DNA from: Blastocatellia bacterium
GTDB lineage: Bacteria > Acidobacteriota > Blastocatellia > HR10 > J050
DNA length: 64,000 nt
NCBI GenBank assembly: GCA_026985075.1
Contig: JALSQX010000060.1
Coordinates: 1 to 64,000 of the forward strand
Direction: 5' to 3'
Of the stretch, positions 52,140 to 61,004 are shown piece by piece (position 1 is the stretch's first letter; every line of letters begins with the position of its first letter). The translations under genes were made by a program, and so were the position numbers. The notes below the pieces were generated by a model. It ran no database searches. It was not told where the DNA came from and saw nothing but the letters and a program-made list of their open reading frames with translations.

Positions 52140-53882
52140 CTACCGGTACGGTTCGGGAACGGAGAACGGGCTCGGTTTCCGTTCGCGCTTTTCGGGCTGG
52201 ATGGGATAACGATCCAGGGGGACCTCCGGCGTCGAGATATGAGGCTGACCGTCGGTCGTCTGCTTGATGACCACCCAGCGCAACCAGTTGATATCGTCCT
52301 GGTAGGGGAAATCGGCGCGAAAATGCTCTCCGCGACTCTCCTCTCGCGCACCATAGGCCAGGCAACAGAGTTCGACCATCTCCACGTAGCTGCGCGCTTC
52401 CAGGGCCTTGACCAACTCGTGCGGGTCGGGCGCGCTCATCCGAGGGAGCAGAAACGCTTTGATCTCGCCGACCAGACGCCGCGTCCTGTCGATGCGCTCG
52501 GCATTCTTGAACAGGGCAAATGTGGATTCGCAGGTCACATCGCCAATGGCCGCCCACACATCGGCGGGGCGCGTGTGGCCTCGTCGGTCCAGCGGAGCGA
52601 GCATCTCGGCGAGGACCTCCTTCAATTGCGACCCGTCCACCGGCGGATGCTCCATCCGTTGCGCCCGCCGGGCGGCATCCTCGCCGGCGCGATACCCGCC
52701 CACATTGGAGAACGTCGAGTGCCCGCTGCCCGAATTACCCGACATGATCACTGGCAGGCAGGTGCACGTCCCCAAGGCATACAAGCCCGAGACGTTGGTG
52801 CGCGACCAGGTGTCGACGCGAAGGCCTCCGCTCGTTCCCATGCCGATGGCCATGAACGGCGTCGTTTTGAGCGGTCGCTTCCTCAGATCGATGCCGAATT
52901 CCCGGAGACCGAGATCGAGCGTGGGCACGACGCGAAGGAGCATCTCGATATCCTCTTCCCGGCAGTGACGGAAGTCCACGTAACAGGGCCCGCGGCCTTC
53001 CATGTTCTCGGTGATGATGGCGCGAGCCACGCGATAGAGGCTGGACAGATTCCCCCACTCCGGATCGTAACGCCACATGAACTCCTCGCCGCGGGCGTTG
53101 ATGAACTTCGCGCCGATGCCCTGAATTTTGGCCTGGCCGGGCGAAGAGAACGTATCTTCCCAGTAGCTCCATGAGGCGTATTGCGTGAATTCCATCCCGG
53201 CCAACTCGGCGCCCGCCCGATAGGCCATGCGATGTCCTTCGCCGGTGACGCCGTCGATGTAGGAGAAGTGAATCTTGGGATAGAGCGGTCCGGTGTTGAG
53301 AATGACCGCCTTGGAGCGAATGACCAATGGCTCGCCGGTGCGGACATGAAACCCCACGGCGCCGCTCACCTCCCCGGCCGTGGGATATCGTCCGTCGGAG
53401 GTGAGCAGATCGGTCATCATCACTTTCTCCAGCAAGCGCACGCCATGGCGCCTCAGTTCGCGCCGCAGGATGTCCATGACCACCTTGCCATCGACGTTGA
53501 TCGTCTTGCCGACTTTATGGCCGCGACTCGTCGTGTACTTGAGCCGACCGTCCGCATCGCGTTCATAAGGCACGCCCATCCTGACGAGTTCATCGATGCG
53601 AGAGGGAGCCTCGGTGAGGAGCACGTCGAGCCACTCCTGATCGGCCAGGTAGTTGGAGGCCTCGACGAACTCGCGCATCCAGACGAGCTTCTCCTCATCG
53701 GTGAGTGGCCAGGGGGCGAACTGGCTGTGGACGAACGTCATCGGCCCAGCACGCCCGATGACGGCTTTCTCGGTGAGGACGACGTCGCAGCCTAGCTCGC
53801 GCGCGCGCAACGCGGCGCGACAGCCGCCGATGCCACCGCCGATGACCAGGACGTCCGTGCACAACTCCGTCGGTTGCCTCAT
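52140..53882 (-). CDS. FAD-dependent AprA/fumarate-reductase-like flavoprotein, copy 2
   Basis: The 580-residue paralogue of the protein at 10511 has DVLVIGGGIGGCRAALRA, LTEKAVIGRAGPMTFVHSQFA, and FSNVGGYRAGEDAAR near the end of the FAD domain. The two copies are collinear throughout, so the catalytic site is presumably shared. I preferred the ATG at 53882 (GGGGA seven bases upstream) to one at 53900, which directly adjoins the receptor stop and lacks a ribosome site. It precedes its ferredoxin and a ferritin-like diiron protein. Confidence 0.85.
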   Translation of the reverse strand: MRQPTELCTDVLVIGGGIGGCRAALRARELGCDVVLTEKAVIGRAGPMTFVHSQFAPWPLTDEEKLVWMREFVEASNYLADQEWLDVLLTEAPSRIDELVRMGVPYERDADGRLKYTTSRGHKVGKTINVDGKVVMDILRRELRRHGVRLLEKVMMTDLLTSDGRYPTAGEVSGAVGFHVRTGEPLVIRSKAVILNTGPLYPKIHFSYIDGVTGEGHRMAYRAGAELAGMEFTQYASWSYWEDTFSSPGQAKIQGIGAKFINARGEEFMWRYDPEWGNLSSLYRVARAIITENMEGRGPCYVDFRHCREEDIEMLLRVVPTLDLGLREFGIDLRKRPLKTTPFMAIGMGTSGGLRVDTWSRTNVSGLYALGTCTCLPVIMSGNSGSGHSTFSNVGGYRAGEDAARRAQRMEHPPVDGSQLKEVLAEMLAPLDRRGHTRPADVWAAIGDVTCESTFALFKNAERIDRTRRLVGEIKAFLLPRMSAPDPHELVKALEARSYVEMVELCCLAYGAREESRGEHFRADFPYQDDINWLRWVVIKQTTDGQPHISTPEVPLDRYPIQPEKRERKPSPFSVPEPYR

Positions 53883-53900
53883 CGCCTCGTCCCCGGGCAT

Positions 53901-56879
53901 TCAGAAGTTGATGCGCAGAGCGAACTGAATCTGGCGCGCCGGTCCGGCCACCGCCGGTTGCCCGAAGCTGGGCACGGCGCCAGCGATGCCATCGCGAAAG
54001 TATTGCGGCACCGGCCCAATGAAATCGGGAGCGCCGTAAACGGTATTGACCTCGGTCACGTTGGGGCGATTGAACAGATTGAAGAACTCGATGAGCGGCT
54101 CGATGACGACCTGCTCGGTGAGATGAACGTCCCGCGACAGGCGCAGATCGATCTGTTTGAAGCTATCGCCCTTATAGGTGTTCCGGCCGATGATGCCGAC
54201 GCGATCCGGCCCGAACTCCAGGTCACCGTTGGCATCGAAACCGGTGAAGATGGACGTGAAACGAGGACTTTGGAGCGTGGCGATGACGCCCAGTTTGAAG
54301 CCCCGCGTGAGCCACCACCGCTTGGGCGCTTCGCCAGTGAACGTCAAGATGAAGCGCTGGCCGACGTGTTGATTGGACAGAGCCCAATCCAGCCGGGCGT
54401 TCAGCGGATCCTGGAAGAGGTCGCGGAACGTAAACCCGGTGGGGAAATCGAGCGTCTTGGAGAAGGTGTAATTCACGTTCAAGGCGAATCCATGACTCAT
54501 GCGCTTGGTGATAGTGACGAAGCCGCTATGATAGACGGAATCGACGCCGGGAAAGGCCATATGAACGATCCCCGCCGCTGGCGACTTCGGCCGGTAGGAG
54601 ATTTTCCCGCTGGGGAGCGTCCCGATGGGCTCGGCGTTGAGTTGGATGCCCGCACTGGGAATCTTCAGACCGTGAACGCCCAGATATCCAATCCCCACGC
54701 TCAGGTCCTTCAACAGCTCGTACTGCACCTGCAGGCTCCATTGCTCGGCGTAGGCGTTGGGGAAATCTTTCACCAGATTGGTGAACCCGTTGAAGGCCAG
54801 CGGCCCGGTGGGATATTGTCCCTGTTCGATGAACTGACGCAGGGCGAGACTGGAGGTGAACACGCCGGGGATCACGTTCGCCGTGACGCAGGGCGTCGAT
54901 GATTCGCTGAAGAAACTGGCTCGCGGCGCATCGAACAAGGCGATGATGTCAGCTCCCCCTCCGACGCAGGTTCGCTGATTGACCAGCCGCGACCAGAAGT
55001 GCGGCGCGACGAACAATCCCGCTCCCGCCCGGATCACTCCTTTCCCATTGGCGAATCCATACGAGAGGCCGACCCGCGGTTGGAAGTTGTTCTTGTCCGT
55101 GTTGATGCCAAAATTGGCCACCGTCTCCAAGTAGTACCGCACGCCATAGGTCAACGTCAGCTGCCTGTATCGCCAGCGGTCCTGAACGAAAAATTCGTAG
55201 ATCTCGTGATTGTATTTTGTGCGCGCGCCGTCTTCGTACACCTGGTTGGGGAACAACTTATTCAAATCATGAGTGGGGAACGGTTCGCCACGGATGATGC
55301 CCAGGGCGAAGAACACCGGGACCGTTTGGTTGAAGGGAGGGAGCCCCAAGAAGCTCTCCGGCGTGAAAATGGCGAATCCGGGAATGGTCAGCGACCAGAG
55401 GACATCGTCTCGAATGTGATCGAACGTGAATCCGAACTTGACCTCGTGATCTCCGGAGATCACGCTGAACGTATCGCTGAATTCGAACCGATTCTCCTTA
55501 TACATATCGGCGGGACCGATATGCTTGCCGAAGGTGGCTAGATTGGGGAGCTCGAGATTGGGCTCGAAGGTCAACGGCATGTTGGTGAACGCCTTTCGCG
55601 AATACTGGAAGAAGCCCTGATTGACCAATCCCGTTCCCAGCAGCGACGTCAGATTGACCATCAGCGACTGACTCCGGACATCGTTCTGGCGAAACGTCGA
55701 GGGTCCACCGATCCCCCCGGGGACGCTGGGGAAGTTGCCGTTGCGTTGATCGGCGAAACTGTAGCGCGTGAACAGGGCGTGTTCGGGACTGAGCTGGGCA
55801 TCGTTGCGAATCAAGAAGTAATCGTAATTCTTCGTCTGCAACTGCTCGAGAATCTCCGGACCCAGACCGAGCGACGCCTTGGCGCGATTGATGGCCTCAA
55901 TGTTGTCCAGGATGAAACTATTGTACTGAGGCGACTCGGCTCGCCGCTGGCCTTCGTAGTTGCCAAAGTAGAAGAAGCGATCTTTGACGATCGGTCCCCC
56001 GACCGAGGTGCCGAATTGATGCTGTCGCAGAACGTTGAACCCTGGCGCGCTGAGGATGTTCTTGGCATCCAGAGCATCGTTGCGCAGATAATAGTAGACG
56101 GTTCCGTGGACATCGTTCCCCCCACTCTTGGTGATGATGTTGACGATGCCCCCCATGACGCGCCCATATTCCAGCGAATAGGTACTGCTCAGGACGCGAA
56201 ACTCTTTGACGGCATCTTGCGAAGGTCCGATATGCTGCAACCCGTTCAGCGAGACCGAGTGATCGCCGCCATCCAATCCGATGAAGTTGGTATGTTGTTC
56301 GAACAAGCCGCCGAACGCCAATCGCGGCACATCTTCGAGCAGTGGAGAGCTGGCTCCAAAGGAGATCCCCTTCCCCACCACGGTGGACGGCGTGAGCAGG
56401 GCGAAATCGATGAATTGACGCCCATTGATGGGAAGCTCGGTGATTCGCACTTCATCGATGACTTCGCTCAATTCCGTCTTGGTCGGTTCCACCAGGGCGA
56501 CGCCGGTATCTCTCACCTCGATCTCCTCGGTCAACGCCTCGACGCGGAGTGTGGCATCCAGCGTCGCCGTTTGACCGACGGTCAACACGACATCCTTGAT
56601 GACCAACGGCTGAAACCCCTCCGCCTCGATGGTGAGCTCATACTGACCGGGCGGCAATGGACCGAGGCGATAGAGGCCACTCTCATTGGTCGTCGCCTCG
56701 GCCGTTCGATTCGTTTTCACGTTCCGGGCCTCGACCCGCGCCCCGGCGACGACGGCCCCCGCCGGGTCGCGCACCGTTCCGCTCAATTCCGCTCCTACGG
56801 TCTGCCCGCGGACGAGTCCCGAAATCAAACTTCCGCACAAGGCGAGCCCAACAAAATATCCAATGACGCGATACCGCAT
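53901..56879 (-). CDS. Oar-type TonB-dependent receptor 3
   Basis: The 992-residue receptor has a signal peptide (to about 26, VRGQ), a carboxypeptidase-regulatory-like domain (LSGTVRDPAGAVVAGARV), a plug with NIITKSGGNDVHGT and a barrel ending ALRINF. It is very similar to receptor 2, pointing to duplication of a regulator-receptor unit. The ATG at 56879 follows AAGGAGG; 28 codons upstream overlap the regulator gene's end and were rejected. It probably imports the substrate for the diiron/NicX-like module. Confidence 0.92.
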   Translation of the reverse strand: MRYRVIGYFVGLALCGSLISGLVRGQTVGAELSGTVRDPAGAVVAGARVEARNVKTNRTAEATTNESGLYRLGPLPPGQYELTIEAEGFQPLVIKDVVLTVGQTATLDATLRVEALTEEIEVRDTGVALVEPTKTELSEVIDEVRITELPINGRQFIDFALLTPSTVVGKGISFGASSPLLEDVPRLAFGGLFEQHTNFIGLDGGDHSVSLNGLQHIGPSQDAVKEFRVLSSTYSLEYGRVMGGIVNIITKSGGNDVHGTVYYYLRNDALDAKNILSAPGFNVLRQHQFGTSVGGPIVKDRFFYFGNYEGQRRAESPQYNSFILDNIEAINRAKASLGLGPEILEQLQTKNYDYFLIRNDAQLSPEHALFTRYSFADQRNGNFPSVPGGIGGPSTFRQNDVRSQSLMVNLTSLLGTGLVNQGFFQYSRKAFTNMPLTFEPNLELPNLATFGKHIGPADMYKENRFEFSDTFSVISGDHEVKFGFTFDHIRDDVLWSLTIPGFAIFTPESFLGLPPFNQTVPVFFALGIIRGEPFPTHDLNKLFPNQVYEDGARTKYNHEIYEFFVQDRWRYRQLTLTYGVRYYLETVANFGINTDKNNFQPRVGLSYGFANGKGVIRAGAGLFVAPHFWSRLVNQRTCVGGGADIIALFDAPRASFFSESSTPCVTANVIPGVFTSSLALRQFIEQGQYPTGPLAFNGFTNLVKDFPNAYAEQWSLQVQYELLKDLSVGIGYLGVHGLKIPSAGIQLNAEPIGTLPSGKISYRPKSPAAGIVHMAFPGVDSVYHSGFVTITKRMSHGFALNVNYTFSKTLDFPTGFTFRDLFQDPLNARLDWALSNQHVGQRFILTFTGEAPKRWWLTRGFKLGVIATLQSPRFTSIFTGFDANGDLEFGPDRVGIIGRNTYKGDSFKQIDLRLSRDVHLTEQVVIEPLIEFFNLFNRPNVTEVNTVYGAPDFIGPVPQYFRDGIAGAVPSFGQPAVAGPARQIQFALRINF

Positions 56880-56913
56880 ACACTTCACCTCCTTCGACGT
56901 GGTCAATGACATG

Positions 56914-57678
56914 TCAATCCTCCCCCAGATTCCCACCCGATGCAGGTGGAGCCGAGGAGGCAATGAATGGGGCGAGCCAGCGATTCGCCCCCTTGATGAG
57001 AGCCACCATGGCTCGTTCGGCGGCTACGCCATCGCCTCGCTGGATGGCTTTGAATACGCGGGCGTGGCTCCGCATGAGCCGGCGACGATTGTCCACCCCA
57101 TAATCGATACCGGAGAACGCATCGCGAATGACCTCCAGCAGCGCCATGGCCAAGAACTCGAATACCGGATTCCCCTGACTTCGCCCGAGAGCGTGATGAA
57201 AGGCGTCATCGTATTGCTCGAATTCGGCTTCGGAATCAAGGTGCTCTTTCATGCCCTGGATGGCGGCAGCCATCTGCTCGATGAGCTCTGGGCGCGCATA
57301 CTGAGCGGCTCGTCGAGCCATCACCGGCTCAATGGCCAATCGCGCTTCAGTCACTTGCGCGATAGGAATCCGCCGCAATTTCAACAGGAGGGTGAGGGAA
57401 CTGGCCAGCGATTCTCCATCCACGCGGGTGACGAAGGCGCCGCCGCGAGCACCTTTGCGAATCTCGACGATACCCTGCTGTTCGAGCTGGCGGAGCGCTT
57501 CTCGGATGCAGGCGCGGCTGGTGCCAAACCGCTCGGCCAATTGACGTTCGGAGGGGAGCCGATGCCCGGGCTCAATGTGCCCCTGAAGGATGAGCTGGCG
57601 GATGCGATCGGCGACGACATCGGAGAGCCGCACCGCTCGTACCGGCTTGAACAATCGTAAGTTCGCTTTCGATCCCAC
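56914..57678 (-). CDS. FadR/GntR-family regulator 3
   Basis: The 254-residue protein has a GntR winged helix (about 15-85; IRQLILQGHIEPGHRLPSERQLAERFGTSRACIREALR) and an FCD domain with DAFHHALGRSQGNP and MRSHARVFKAI. The start is a GTG at 57678 with GAGGG upstream. It shares with regulator 2 the segments DVVADxxRxLIL, ALRQLEQQG and VEIRKGxxGG. It heads the receptor 3, flavoprotein, diiron and NicX-like operon. Its operator, ATGGTCAGACCAT, matches the FadR-subfamily pattern. Confidence 0.92.
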   Translation of the reverse strand: MGSKANLRLFKPVRAVRLSDVVADRIRQLILQGHIEPGHRLPSERQLAERFGTSRACIREALRQLEQQGIVEIRKGARGGAFVTRVDGESLASSLTLLLKLRRIPIAQVTEARLAIEPVMARRAAQYARPELIEQMAAAIQGMKEHLDSEAEFEQYDDAFHHALGRSQGNPVFEFLAMALLEVIRDAFSGIDYGVDNRRRLMRSHARVFKAIQRGDGVAAERAMVALIKGANRWLAPFIASSAPPASGGNLGED

Positions 57679-57701
57679 GACGCCCTCGCGGACTAACGTT
57701 T

Positions 57702-57714
57702 ATGGTCAGACCAT
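57702..57714. promoter_or_regulatory. Operator of FadR regulator 3
   Basis: ATGGTC-A-GACCAT is a perfect 13-base palindrome of the TGGTnnnACCA type known for FadR-subfamily regulators. It covers the predicted transcription start. Confidence 0.7.
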
Positions 57715-57718
57715 TCGT

Positions 57719-57747
57719 AAGTTACACCAAAGTGCTCGCCATGTCAA
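57719..57747 (-). promoter_or_regulatory. Promoter of FadR regulator 3 operon
   Basis: Minus-strand TTGACA (57742-57747), 17-base spacer, TAACTT (57719-57724). The operator begins 5 bases downstream. Confidence 0.72.
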
Positions 57748-57856
57748 GGGGGGTCACAAAATTTCCATTCGTCGGTGGAGTGAACCGGAGGGAGGACGGA
57801 CCCAGGCCCTCGTCGCTCTCCCCAGGGGCGATTCCGACGGGCCGTCAGCGAGCGGC

Positions 57857-57906
57857 AAAAAAGCGCTCAGCGGGAACGACCTCCCCGAACGGGGCGTCAC
57901 CCGCTC
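57857..57906 (-). terminator. Possible terminator after the GlcG-like gene, in the 57679-58002 gap
   Basis: On the minus strand AGCGGG can pair with CCCGCT around an inner CCCCG/CGGGG hairpin. GAGCGC and a run of six T follow. The stem is interrupted, so this is a weak prediction. The remainder of this 324-base gap holds only the regulator 3 promoter and operator. Confidence 0.35.
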
Positions 57907-58002
57907 ACCGCGCTTCCCGCCCGATCATCGGCTCGAGGGGTCGCATCGAACTCGGCGAGGGGTTCTCAAGGAGTGGACATCGGCGTCAGGCGAGGTCGGA
58001 CT

Positions 58003-58410
58003 TTATTCCCCGGCCACCTCGACGCCGGCGCGAGCACAGGCATCGTCCACGTCCGGGGGACCGCCGGCCACGCCCACGGCGCCGATCACCCGTCCCTCCT
58101 CTTTGATAGGGACGCCACCGGCGGCGGCGGCGAATTCTCCGCCGGTGATACTGGCCAAGCTGGCGAAGAAATCGGGGAGCGCTTGAGCCATGGCGCGCAT
58201 CTCAGCCGTCGGCTGCCCGAAGGCGGCGGCGGCACAGGCCTTGGCCCGAGCGACGTCGGGCGCGATCCACGAGGTCCCGTCCATGCGCACCGAAGCGATC
58301 ATCCGACCGCTGGCATCGACGACGGTGATCCCCATAGGAATGCCCACCTCCTGGGCTTTCTTCTCGCAGGCGACGATGATCTTCTTGGCTCGTTCCAACG
58401 TCAATGGCAT
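58003..58410 (-). CDS. GlcG/HbpS-like (DUF336) protein
   Basis: The 135-residue protein has the family layout: AKKIIVACEKKAQEVGIPMGITVVDASGRMIA at the start, a KACAAAAFGQPT helix, and GGVPIKEEGRVIGAVGVAGG near the end. Members bind heme or cobalamin or serve as small accessory proteins in catabolic operons (GlcG, HbpS, PduO C-terminal domain). Here it follows the 3-hydroxyacyl-CoA dehydrogenase gene. No specific role can be assigned. GAGGAGG precedes the ATG. Confidence 0.88.
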   Translation of the reverse strand: MPLTLERAKKIIVACEKKAQEVGIPMGITVVDASGRMIASVRMDGTSWIAPDVARAKACAAAAFGQPTAEMRAMAQALPDFFASLASITGGEFAAAAGGVPIKEEGRVIGAVGVAGGPPDVDDACARAGVEVAGE

Positions 58411-58425
58411 GGGAACACCTCCTCG

Positions 58426-59298
58426 TTAGGTCTCTTCCCAGTGATAGAAGCCTTGTCCGGTCTTCTTCCCCAGCTTTCCTTCTCGGACCATGCGCTTGAG
58501 AATCTCCGGAGGCCGGAACACTTCTGAGCCCAATTTCTCGTAGAGGTACTCGGCGATGTGCAAACGAACGTCCAGTCCCACCAGATCGCCCAACCGCAAT
58601 GGGCCCATGGGATGGTTGTACCCTAATTCCATCGCCCGGTCGATATCTTCAACGCTGGCCACGCCTTGCTCGACCATCCGCATGGCTTCCAACCCCAGGG
58701 CCACGCCCAATCGACTGGTGGCGAATCCAGGAAAGTCTCGAACGACGATCGGCTCTTTCTTCATGCGCCGCGCCACGTCGAGGACCACGTCGACGACCTC
58801 GGGGGCCGTCCCATCGTGGCGCACGATCTCGACGAGTTTCATAATGTGTGGCGGATTGAAGAAATGCATCCCCAGAACGGACTGAGGACGATGAGTGGCT
58901 TCGGCGATCTCTTTCACGCTGAGCGAAGAGGTATTGGTCGCCAGGATGGTCTGCGGAGGACAGTTCTGGTCGAGCGAGCGAAAGATGTCTTGCTTGAGGG
59001 CGAGCTTCTCTGGCGCCGCTTCGATGACCAGATCGGCGTCGACCACGGCATGTCGAAAATCCGCGGTCGGCTCGATGGCCGAGAGCGTCGCTCTCTTCTC
59101 TTCCTCGGTGACCTTTCCTCGCCGGATACCTCCATCGAGCGTTGCTTCGATATGTTTCATCGCTCGATCGAGGATCTCCTCGTTGAGATCGTAGAGGCGG
59201 ACGGCATATCCGGCCATGGCCGCCACTTGGGCAATGCCTCGACCCATCGTCCCGGCACCGAGCACGGCGATGGAGCGAGTCGGCGTGCGTGTTTCCAT
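58426..59298 (-). CDS. 3-hydroxyacyl-CoA dehydrogenase (Hbd/PaaH type)
   Basis: The 290-residue protein has the NAD-binding loop VLGAGTMGRGIAQVAA (about 12-27), LVIEAAPEKLALKQDIF, the catalytic His in GMHFFNPPHIMKLVEI and a C-terminal GVDVRLH-like segment ending GKLGKKTGQGFYHW. It oxidises a 3-hydroxyacyl-CoA in the beta-oxidation-like lower pathway, between the hydratase and the thiolase encoded nearby. The size matches single-function Hbd enzymes. Confidence 0.93.
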   Translation of the reverse strand: METRTPTRSIAVLGAGTMGRGIAQVAAMAGYAVRLYDLNEEILDRAMKHIEATLDGGIRRGKVTEEEKRATLSAIEPTADFRHAVVDADLVIEAAPEKLALKQDIFRSLDQNCPPQTILATNTSSLSVKEIAEATHRPQSVLGMHFFNPPHIMKLVEIVRHDGTAPEVVDVVLDVARRMKKEPIVVRDFPGFATSRLGVALGLEAMRMVEQGVASVEDIDRAMELGYNHPMGPLRLGDLVGLDVRLHIAEYLYEKLGSEVFRPPEILKRMVREGKLGKKTGQGFYHWEET

Positions 59299-59321
59299 AG
59301 AACGTGACCTCCTCGGGCAAT

Positions 59322-60242
59322 TTAGTAACCGAACTCGGCGGGAGCCGAGGGCGCCTTTCGCCGCGGTCGCAGCGCCGCGCAGCGATCTGGACCGAGGCGC
59401 TCCAGGTAATGACTCCGATCTCTCACCCCCAGCACCCAGCGCTGGAGCCAGCGGTGAAACTGCTCCCGCGTCTTCGTCTCCCGATGGTACTCGTGAAAAT
59501 AGTCGTTGTCCCGATTATAGTATCCCACGACCGGCGATGGATGGGCCCCCCAGGGTTGTTCCACCACGGCGGTGACGAGGAATCCGGGGATGAGCGTTCG
59601 GTTGGGATCACTCAGAATGACGTCTGCCGGGACGATCTCCTCGGCGGTGATGATGACGCGTCGACTGGCGCGCACGGCATCAATGGTCACGCCCAGATTT
59701 CCCCAGAGGTGACAATTTCCCATCTCATCGGCTCGCTGAACGTGAACGATGGCCACGTCCGGTTCGATGGCTCGCACGGCAATGAGTCGATCGCCAGTGT
59801 ACGGACAGATCGTCGACCGCAGGTGATCATTCCCTCGCTGAATATCGGAGCCGAGGGCCGTTCGCGCCGGCAGATAAGGAACGCCGAGGGCAGCCGCGTG
59901 CAGACCGAGCGCGATGGTGAAGTTGGTATGATCCTCCATCTCCAATGGCTGTGGCGTTCCCTCTTCGACCGCCCGTCGCAGGTTATAGGCTGATCCCCCG
60001 CTCACGTTGCCCACCCACGCGGCGACGACTTTCTTGACGCAACCGGCGCCGATCAATTGATCGAAGAGAATATCGGAAATGGGTCCGATGAGCGTCAGAT
60101 CCCGCTTCTTCTGCCGTATGATTTCGTGACCGGCGGCGAAGGGAATGAGCGCCTCCATGGCCGTGCCCATAACGATGCTCGCCCCATCGGGCACAAACCG
60201 TTCGATGGCTTCGGTCAATGTCATCCGTTTCCCCATCGGCAT
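59322..60242 (-). CDS. CoA-transferase family subunit A (GctA/IpdA-like)
   Basis: The 306-residue protein fits the alpha subunit of family I CoA transferases: IERFVPDGASIVMG, ALIPFAAGHEIIRQ, DLTLIGP, and AIVHVQRADEMGNCHLWG. The length and extended C-terminus favour the GctA/IpdA group over the short PcaI/ScoA group. That group includes glutaconate CoA-transferase and the steroid-ring hydrolase IpdAB, so transferase or C-C hydrolase chemistry is possible. It lies directly downstream of subunit B with no spacer (TGA-ATG). Confidence 0.86.
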   Translation of the reverse strand: MPMGKRMTLTEAIERFVPDGASIVMGTAMEALIPFAAGHEIIRQKKRDLTLIGPISDILFDQLIGAGCVKKVVAAWVGNVSGGSAYNLRRAVEEGTPQPLEMEDHTNFTIALGLHAAALGVPYLPARTALGSDIQRGNDHLRSTICPYTGDRLIAVRAIEPDVAIVHVQRADEMGNCHLWGNLGVTIDAVRASRRVIITAEEIVPADVILSDPNRTLIPGFLVTAVVEQPWGAHPSPVVGYYNRDNDYFHEYHRETKTREQFHRWLQRWVLGVRDRSHYLERLGPDRCAALRPRRKAPSAPAEFGY

Positions 60243-61004
60243 TCACCGCGTCCAAAATCCCTGAGGATCGAGATCCCGAATGATGCGCAATTCCTCCTCA
60301 GTTGGCGGAAGCGTCTCGGTGAGATCGTCCGCGACGCGAAGCGGCCATCCGGTATGGGCCAGCACGTCATCCACGCCGATGCCCGGGTGCACCGAGGAGA
60401 GGACGGCTTCTTTGGTCACCGGATCGAACTCCAGAATGGCTTTATCGGTGATGACCACCGATGGTCCGCCGCGCGGCAATCCCACCGCCGACCGCCAATC
60501 CCCTCCCTCTCCATAGCCTGGCGAGGTGACATACGAGACGCGCTCTCGGAAGCGGCGTTTCTCGTGCGCCATGATGGCGATGAGACGATGCGCCAGAGAG
60601 GCGATATCGCAGGCTCCACCGCTTCCCGGCAATCGAATCGGCCGGCGGCCGTCGGCGTGAACCACGGTCGTGTTGAGGTTTCCGAATCGATCGATTTCGG
60701 CGCCTCCAATGAATCCCACATCCACGCGCCCTTGCTGGAGCAATCCCATCACCGTCAGCATATCGGCGCACGAAGTGGCCCGATAGATGTTGGGCGGATC
60801 GCTCATCGTATACAGCATCTCGGCCGAAGGGATCTCCCGAATGACGCCATTTTCGTAAAGGCCGATCGCCCGCGGAGCATGCGTGCGCTTGGCCAACAGA
60901 AAGCCGAGCAACGGCAGGCGCATACCGACGAAGACGACCTGCTCATCGGCGATCTGCCGGGCGGCCGCCACGACCATCAGTTCTCTCAGCGTGTACGTGG
61001 TCAT
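60243..61004 (-). CDS. CoA-transferase family subunit B (GctB/IpdB-like)
   Basis: The 253-residue protein has GMRLPLLGFLLAKRTHAP, a GLYENGVI segment whose Glu may be the one that forms the CoA ester in true transferases, and VDVGFIGGAEIDRFGNLNTTVV. A late LEFDPVTKEAVLSSVHPGI segment is also typical. Gene order is B then A, the reverse of most operons of this family. Its ATG overlaps the thiolase stop (ATGA). It probably activates or opens an intermediate feeding the thiolase. Confidence 0.86.
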   Translation of the reverse strand: MTTYTLRELMVVAAARQIADEQVVFVGMRLPLLGFLLAKRTHAPRAIGLYENGVIREIPSAEMLYTMSDPPNIYRATSCADMLTVMGLLQQGRVDVGFIGGAEIDRFGNLNTTVVHADGRRPIRLPGSGGACDIASLAHRLIAIMAHEKRRFRERVSYVTSPGYGEGGDWRSAVGLPRGGPSVVITDKAILEFDPVTKEAVLSSVHPGIGVDDVLAHTGWPLRVADDLTETLPPTEEELRIIRDLDPQGFWTR

